Origin: Schistosoma mansoni | Taxonomy: Eukaryota; Platyhelminthes; Trematoda; Strigeidida; Schistosomatidae | Direction: 5' to 3' | Assembly: GCF_000237925.1 (NCBI RefSeq) | Contig: NC_031502.1 | Location: 29,029,266-29,093,265, forward strand | Length of the DNA stretch: 64,000 nt | Part shown: positions 56,801 through 64,000 of the stretch, piece by piece | Position numbering within the stretch: the first letter of the stretch is position 1 | Layout of the letters: each line of letters opens with the position of its first letter | Position numbers and translations under genes: made by a program | Notes under the pieces: model-generated | What the model was told of the DNA's origin: nothing | Databases searched by the model: none | Seen by the model: only the letters and a program-made list of their open reading frames with translations

Positions 56801-59059
56801 TCTGGTTTATACCAACGAAATTTGTTCATAGCCCTGAAACTAAGTCATATCTAAATAAATATGAATTTTTAGGATGAATTGATTGCATTAAATTTGTTAA
56901 ATTATCATAATCAGTTTGATGGTCTTGTGATTTGTGAATTGTGAATTCAACTGTTAATATACTACAATCGCTACAAATCTACATACTGATAATACTCAGT
57001 TTAATTGTGTACACAGGAAATTTAAAGACAATAAGTTAGTTTTAGTTATGATTAGTCAGAGTGGAGTTTAACAATTATAGAGTAGATTGACCTATGTCTG
57101 AAGTTTATTTATTTTGATTAAACTTTCTCCAAAAACTCATAATTAATTTATAACTTCAGTGGAAGCAACTATTTTAAATCATCTGCTTTCTTCAAACAAT
57201 TTTTAGTTTCCGACTCATCTATTAGTACCAATTTTTTTTCAATTTAATATAACTAATTGAAGACAAACATCAAAAGAATTAGACTATAAACACTTTCTAC
57301 AAAAGAGTTACCTTAAGAACAGATTGGTGTTCATAGTGCTCGTTTCACTCACACATACAGTCTCGTTAAGTTGCAGCGTTTTGAATTACTTTTATGTATG
57401 TCTAGTAATAGACATTTGCCGAATTAAAAACATATTTCGTGTTTACGGGCCGTAACTAATGAGGACAAACATGAAAAATGTAAACATAAAAAAACTAATT
57501 TTTCATACCAGCACTTTGTGAGTAGTAATTCTGTCTAAATTTTAAATATTATTCTACATATATATACATATATATATATATACCTTTTGCCACTGAATAA
57601 AGTATTTTTGGACGAAACTATATTTTTAGAAGACAAAATCTTTTTTCATAATCGCTGACAGAAAACTTAGACAATTTTTTAGTTTTTCGCCGATTTCATG
57701 TTTGTTTATTTGTCGATTTGCCTTGGTGAAATTTTAAGACACTCACAGAAAATTAACATTTGTGCTAGTTGATAATTATTACAAACTGTATCAGAAATAA
57801 CTACTACTTTACGTGGGATTTTATACAGAGTCATTAGGAGTTGCAATCAGAAACGTTAACATGAGTATACCTGTTTCTATCCCCAGAAGACCTCCAACAT
57901 GGCTGGAGAGTTTTCACATCAGGTGATAAATGAGTAATATCTATAATCCTACTGACTAGCCATTGTTGTTATTTGCATTTCATTGGCCAACCACGTAGTG
58001 GTGGGAAGTAAACTAACCTTAATGTTCAGGGACGAAGACATGACACTAGTTACTATTACATAGGCAATTAAAGTAGGATTCAGTCTTTTCAGAATTTGTA
58101 AATTCATTAATTTCTTGACAATTTAGTCTGCCACACATTGATTTTGTTTGTATGTTTTTACAGATAGAGCCTGAAACGATCATTTCATCATGGATTTACC
58201 TGCATTCTGATAGAAATGATCTTTACATTTGAACTTTGAAATAAATATACTTTTTTTAAACATCTATTTTAGTGATTCACTTTTAAGAGATTGTAACAAA
58301 CTGCTGTCCATTCTGTTAACATCAGATAATCCTAGGGTTTAATTAAAAATCTCTAATTATTAATTAAAAAGCAATATCTTTTAAAACATCCATGAACTAT
58401 TATGAACGTGTTCTAAACATTAAATTTCATACAGTTTATTACTTCGAAAACTTATGTCTTTGGGTATTTTCATTCATTCAGAAACCACTGATGCTGTTCA
58501 TGTGTTTTAACCTACATACTGTATTTGAAAAATAACTGTATTAAAAACCATTATTAAAGTATACGATCGAACTAACTCTTCTACAAAACTATGTCGATCG
58601 AGTACGCAGGAAATTTTCATTATGAAGTGCTCTCATTTGAAGAGTCTTGAAGACAACTAGGATATACTTAACAAGTGCTTCATCTATAACTAAACACAGT
58701 ATGAAGACCAATAATGTCAGAGATTAGATGGGGATTAATCGTAAACGAATAATCGAGGTAATGATCAGACATTTCTAACTGCTACTATATTTGTAAAATG
58801 AAGAATATTTGAGCGAACAATTGTTTTCAATAACTTCATCATCAGGCTCTACAGTTATAAGTTCATAATTACGATATTTTACAAAGGCTAAAATAAGGCA
58901 TGTATTGATGAATTCGACAATGTTATATGTTAAAAATGGTGAACGTTTGCATCTGTTACGACACATATTCAATGAAGGTCAAAATGATTTGGCGTAAAGT
59001 GTCAAGCCACAATCAGTATAATAGTAATTAAAAAAAAGAAAATGAAAAACATCTTGTGA
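53862..59059. other. 5' flank of the receptor gene
   Basis: No exon recognised. Contains the second inverted-repeat element (54997-55138), short (AT)n tracts at 55835-55856 and 57557-57583, a degenerate SINE-like piece near 55970-56040 (CTCTCAGTGGTTTCCCAGCT), and a repeat-like unidentified patch at 57840-58060. The promoter could not be located. Confidence 0.5.
54997..55138. mobile_element. Short inverted-repeat element (MITE-like), copy 2
   Basis: Inverted ends at 54997-55022 (TTTCTGATATCTCAATG) and 55113-55138 (CATTGAGATATCACAAAATA). The interior TAGCTTACATTAAGTCACGA and AACATCAGAAA matches copy 1 at 32513-32548. An extra direct duplication (GACGTATTT twice) is present. Similarity also extends past the right end (CTACCCAACACTCAATT). 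Confidence 0.6.
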
Positions 59060-59695
59060 ATAAAATGCGTATTAAGGGAATTTGATCTTGTTAGTCGAGA
59101 TAATAATGATTACAATAATACAAATAACAATAATAATATCGTTTTGTGAATACAAGATGCAATAAGAGGGGTGCTACCAAGGTAATTGGAAAGACGAGTG
59201 TGAAGATTAAAGATGTAACTAAAACGTTGGTAGGTGAGTAAGAGATTTATAACATTCAGTTTAGGTATCTGGTTATCTAGTCGTAAGCTAAGGTAAAAAT
59301 AGGGGCTGGATATACCTCTTTTGAACACATGTTTGGTTTTCTGGAGATGATCCAGATGGCTTCGGCTATGGAGAGTAACCGTAATCTAGCTACTTGAGGA
59401 AAGCTTCCTCCATATGAGAAAGAATGGTACTGCTAATCAATTTGGTAACTCCTTCTCTTAACTATGATAGTACAAGCTCATGAACACGCAAGGATAAAGC
59501 CCTCTGGGTACGGCCTTTGTAACTAGCTCCATAGGAGCAGTTAAATTAGTATACACACATGGAGGAGACCATCATCGGTAACCTATCCTTGAGTCGTTGT
59601 GTAAGTACTGGTTCAGTTGAGAAAATGATATGTAACTTGGCGGCGTGAAACTTCCTTTCAACAGATCTTTTGGGTCGTGTTACAAGTGAAAAATG
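59060..59695 (-). mobile_element. Penelope-like element fragment, GIY-YIG endonuclease region
   Basis: The minus strand reads KFHAAKLHIIFSTEPVLTQR, LKDRLPMMVSSMCVY, stop, FNCSYGASYKGRTQRALSLR and VHELVL. The GASYxGRT core is the second half of the GIY-YIG nuclease of Penelope-like elements, preceded by the usual reverse-transcriptase-to-nuclease linker. Further on, QTCVQKRYIQPL fits the C-terminal end. Several stops are present, so it is inactive. The sequence differs from the element at 20120-22080 and looks like a separate family. Confidence 0.7.
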
Positions 59696-59983
59696 TCTGG
59701 AAACATATTTAAAGTTGAATGATGTGATTACGACAAAAAACGCTCTATGCGTCTCATTAGAAAAATTACAAGATCATAAATGTATAGCCTATTATTTAAC
59801 CGGTTGACTTTATGAATAATCATTATTATGAATGTAACAAATTTAAAAGATAGAGTATTGAAGTGAGAATGGTATTTTGTTACCCTGGTAAATGATGAAA
59901 CGTTTTCAATACAGTTTCTTATAGAAATTATCAAAGCTTTCAATGTTAAATTTTCAATCTTATTAGTAAACTAGAAATAATTT

Positions 59984-60385
59984 CTCATAGTTGAAAGCGT
60001 GGTTCATTTGGATCTGAACCTGCATGGAAAACGTGTAATCATTGNNNNNNNNNNNNNNNNNNNNNNNNNNNNNNNNNNNNNNNNNNNNNNNNNNNNNNNN
60101 NNNNNNNNNNNNNNNNNNNNNNNNNNNNNNNNNNNNNNNNNNNNNNNNNNNNNNNNNNNNNNNNNNNNNNNNNNNNNNNNNNNNNNNNNNNNNNNNNNNN
60201 NNNNNNNNNNNNNNNNNNNNNNNNNNNNNNNNNNNNNNNNNNNNGCACTGCTGAGGAGTCCCATAATAGGATGAAACGGCCGTCCAGTGGTTCCAGGTTT
60301 TCCATGGTTGGCTAGCTTCAATTGACTCACGCTTTCAACTATGAAAAATACTAAATCTCCACAAAACCCCTTCTGATAATTATTA
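59984..60385. mobile_element. SINE-like half copy next to an assembly gap, with inverted flanks
   Basis: 60245-60385 is a plus-strand SINE 3' part (GCTGAGGAGTCCCATAATAG to TTCAATTGACTCACGCTTTC). The 200 bases before it are N (60045-60244). CATAGTTGAAAGCGTG at 59987-60002 is the exact complement of CACGCTTTCAACTATG at 60327-60342, so the gap is flanked by a 16-bp inverted repeat. Confidence 0.6.
60045..60244. other. Run of N (assembly gap)
   Basis: 200 unresolved bases. Translations reported across it are meaningless. Confidence 1.
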
Positions 60386-60726
60386 ATAATTTACCGATGA
60401 TAGAAAGTCAGAATTCCTCAATAACGAATCTGAGAACGAAAATATGAATCTAAGATTAATGCATTTGCCAGTGAGGTGTCTTCTAAGGAATATGGCTTAG
60501 TTAGGAAAATTTGTTTATCATTTCGCATAAATACTATCCAGAGGCTGATTTAAATGGAACTGGGTTTTTTATATTGAGAATAAGGTGCTTCCAATGTTGA
60601 TTGAAAAGATAATAAATACTTTGAAATCACATCATTCGGTTGATAATACATAACACCAATTAAATTTTGCTATCAAAAACTAATTTTGTTTCACTGAAAT
60701 ATCGAAATGTCACGTTAATTACCAAA

Positions 60727-61345
60727 TTATAGTGAAATAAGAAGACGAAGATTATCAGAACTATGTGATGATATATTAGCTCAATACATTTCGAACAATC
60801 TGACCACACGCAATATACTTGTTAAGAACATTTATATATAAAAATAAATAGTCAACTAGACTGGAAATGGGGGGTAAGAATAGACAAGGATAATAATATG
60901 TGAAAACAATTTGACACCTAATCACTCTGGATAAGAAGCTAATATTGGCAGGGTAGGTTTAAGGTGAGAACAAACTGTTTTAGAATACACAAAGGGGTTT
61001 TGAATTTTCGTATGGCTAAGGGCGCTTTTACACTTTTATACAACACCACAAAAGCCGAGTAAAATCAATCAATCTTATGGCCTGTTTCCGAATTAATAAT
61101 GTCCTGGCCAAATAGGAGGAATGAATGGAATGATTTAGGTTTTCAAAATTGTTTTTTCACATATTATTATCCTTGTCTATTCTTACCTCCCATTTCCAGT
61201 CTAGTTGACCTTTTATTTTTTTTCTTAACAAGTATATGTGTGATCAGATTGTTCGAAATGTATTGCGCTCACATATCACATAGATCTGATAATCTTCGTT
61301 TTCTTATTACACTATCGAAATTTATCAAAGGGACTAATTGCTTTA
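60727..61345 (-). mobile_element. Penelope-like 3' end with inverted duplicate, second folded copy
   Basis: On the minus strand, 61085-60727 reads [42 protein letters not shown] (C-terminal end of the nuclease frame) and then the shared 3' sequence. From about 61140 to 61345 the same 3' sequence returns in inverse orientation (TCTAGTTGAC, TTCTTAACAAGTATAT, TGTTCGAAATGTATTG, AATCTTCG). It has the same folded form as 45137-45575. Confidence 0.7.
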
Positions 61346-61639
61346 AATACCAAATTATAGTTAGAAATGATGAAAAATTAACCATATGATCATGTACTTA
61401 TCAAAATTTTCACACTGAATAATCATATTTGTACCGTGCATAGTAATAACTCATTTTATCTGCGTCTAACAGAGATCATACAAGAACTGAACTATAAAAC
61501 CTTGGTTATTCCCAGTTAATTTTGTTTTATAAACAATTGGGTCAATCATAATACATTTTCATAAACACGGTTGCGATCTAATTTTTAGAGGTGTTATTCT
61601 TAACAAGTTGAAGCTGTTCTAATTCATTGCTTCTTTATC

Positions 61640-61832
61640 AGAAGGGGGTTTCGTGGGGATTTTAGTAATTTTATATAGTTGAGATCATGAGTCAATTGAA
61701 GCTAGACCATCATGCAAAACCTGGAAGCACTGGACGGCCGTTTCGTTCTATTGTGGGACTCCTCAGCAGTGCACATCCACGATCCCGCCTCTCAGGATTC
61801 GAACTCAGGACCTACCAGTCTCGCGACGGTAA
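61640..61832 (-). mobile_element. tRNA-derived SINE-like repeat, near-complete copy
   Basis: Inverse complement of the repeat at 33993-34176, from TCAGAAGGGGGTTTCGTGGG through TTGAAGCTAGACCATCATGC, GGACGGCCGTTTCGTTCTAT and GGGACTCCTCAGCAGTGCAC to GGATTCGAACTCAGGACCTA, which carries the box B-like sequence. It is the best preserved copy in the window. Confidence 0.75.
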
Positions 61833-64000
61833 TATTCATTAATTTGTTTCTTAATCTCGAATTTGGTTCATTCTTAATACTATAGACTCTCTAAATACTA
61901 AGAATAGCTTTTCTTATGAAAACGTGTTTTCACAAGTATCAATAATATGAAGATCTGTTTGTGTGTGACTGGTTTTTTAAACTTATGTAAAACATTACAT
62001 TATCCTAATTTTTGAAAAAGTTTGATTCACGAATGATATCTTTTCACTAGGAAAATCGTTAATGAAGACATACCACGCAAACAAATACACATAATGTTTT
62101 CTCTGAATATGATATGTGAAACTAGTCAGCTGGAAGCAAAATAGTCGGTATATATCAAACACAAAGTAAACATATATTAGATCTATTAACATAACAGTTT
62201 CAGAACAAAAACTATCAGTACTTCACATTGCTCATTAAAAACACTAAAAGACATTCGTTAGCTTTAAAATCGACAGTTTTTGAAGATGGATTATTATTTT
62301 GTACAGGAAAACTAGGTTATTATAAAATCTAAAACATGTACTGTCAAATTTAATTATAAAATTAATGTACACATCACATACACATAACACAATTCTTTTA
62401 AAAATTGTTTACGTCAGAAATGAGGATCCAAACAATAGTAACCAATACATCAGGAAAGGCTTGTTTATCGGTTCTTTGAAAACGACTGAAAATTTCTTTC
62501 AAAATTTTACAATCGACTTGGATTATACACCAATTAAACAACGGTAGTACTAAATACTAATAATCACTTATAAACTAGTTTGATCAGTTAAAAGATTAAT
62601 GTCGATTATTAACCAAGTCAGTATTTAACGAGAACTCTTTAAGCCTCCTATAGATATCTTTAATTTGTGAGTTTGCATGATACTAAATGAAGAGCCATCA
62701 GAAAGAACAAAATCCTTGACGGGTGTTTCGTCCTAGTTATGATCAAGTAAAAAATGGAATCTAGTAATCATGGATCTTTCTATAGCTACGAAATCACAAT
62801 ACGGTGATTAACAACTTTTATTTCAGTTAATATGTAACTTCGCACTATAGCTATTCAATTGTTCATAGAAATATTTTGAGGGTCAAGACTATAATCTATG
62901 GACGAACTAATAAGATTTAGGATAGCAGGTCTTGGATTTTTGGTAAATATTCATTCATCCATTTGAGCAAATAGCATTTCAGCATAATAGCTGAAAAACA
63001 TAAATCGAATTCCTAACCCTAATATCCAATTGTATATCGTAATCCTAATCCCCACATTAATTTATAACCTTCATTTGATCCTAGTAAGTAGATGCACACT
63101 ACCAAGGTCACTTCAGTGCCACTCAAAGGTCGTCCATTATTTCTAGTCCCACCTAACTACATAGTTCTAAATTATACAACCGTCGTAAATAGTTGCAATA
63201 AAAATTATCAAAGCTGATTAAACATAATTTCGAAAGGACTTTTTAATTATGAGAACTACTTTAAGAAATTTTATTCTACCATGAAATATCGCCTTATGGG
63301 ATAGACCGTATTCAAACACTATTGAATAGATTACAAGAAGTAACTACTGTTCCAAGATCATTATTTATAAAATGTTGGATTAAATTTGTCACATTTTTTT
63401 GTTTAGTAATTTAAACCGATAATCTCTGGCTTGATCTAAACATACAATAGAAATTAAATTAATTATTATCACTATTATTATCATTAAGAGAATTTTCAGA
63501 AAAACAGATCTTTTCTACTCCATTAGTTTGTTTTTACATTTTATTAATAACTAATCAATATTAATGAAAGTTATTGATTCGATTATTTGTAGTGGCCTTG
63601 ATTAATGTTTTACAGACAGAAATAATTAATCTATAAAAACAAAACTATATTTATATATAACCATTCTTATCGTTATATTGAAATTAGATTTATGATGCAT
63701 TTGACGTCAACTCTTCAATTTGAAGGTTAAGCCGACATCACAAGGACTAAATATTCTGGATTTTACCTTATAGTAACTGTTCATGTGCATATCTCTGTGG
63801 AGTCCAACACGAAGGAGGAACGTTTTTCTACCGCTCTCTGATTTCTATCAGTCACCTAACTGAAGTTTATCCATGGTGCAAACTGAATCTGGTGTTCAAA
63901 TTCAAAGCTATAACCCATCGAAAATGTCGAAACTGGCTTTTTCTTATCTTTATTTACTCATTATTTCTGGACAGTGATAAAATAGGTTGACAGATTATCC
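61833..64000. other. Right flank
   Basis: AT-rich. A short SINE-like remnant may be present near 62700-62735 (CCTTGACGGGTGTTTCGTCC). No coding region or RNA gene seen. Confidence 0.55.

Noticed and set aside
60004-60330. Open frames of 70-108 residues spanning the N run
   Set aside because: Most codons are unresolved bases, so they carry no information.

Overview
The window looks like nuclear DNA of a blood fluke (Schistosoma type). It is AT-rich, with introns from under 1 kb to 8.6 kb holding decayed non-LTR retrotransposons, Penelope-like elements, tRNA-derived SINE-like repeats, a small inverted-repeat element and long AT microsatellites. The species was not determined. Nothing prokaryotic (operon, CRISPR, rRNA) is present.

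The one host gene is on the minus strand and fills most of the window. Joining 17 exons between 53861 and 4942 at GT-AG sites with consistent phase gives an open frame of 4476 nt, predicting 1491 aa. The order is signal peptide, amino-terminal domain, S1 lobe, M1, pore loop, M3 with [10 protein letters not shown]2 lobe, M4, and a cytoplasmic tail ending ESVL. This is an NMDA-type ionotropic glutamate receptor subunit, closest to GluN2. The pore-loop asparagine site and several glutamate-contact positions differ from the vertebrate subunits.

Layout: 1-3500 is a decayed minus-strand RTE-like retrotransposon downstream of the gene. It carries a 642-bp insertion with a target-site duplication, and the first 84 bp of that insertion are antisense histone H4 coding sequence. 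3500-4941 is 3' flank or 3' UTR. 4942-53861 is the receptor gene. Its introns hold a plus-strand copy of the same RTE family (5940-6690), a 326-bp-period repeat family (near 13.6-14.2 and 42.4-42.8 kb), a Penelope-like element (20.1-22.1 kb), a second RTE-like element (26.84-28.15 kb), an inverted-repeat element (32.4 kb), SINE copies (34.0 and 50.3 kb) and a folded Penelope end (45.1-45.6 kb). 53862-64000 is 5' flank with no recognisable exon. It holds a second inverted-repeat element (55.0 kb), a Penelope GIY-YIG remnant (59.1-59.7 kb), a SINE half next to a run of N (60.05-60.24 kb), another folded Penelope end (60.7-61.35 kb) and a SINE (61.6-61.8 kb).

Exon boundaries come from reading translations and splice consensus by eye. 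The least certain junction is at the 57-nt second exon. Repeat family names are inferred from protein motifs, not from a database.
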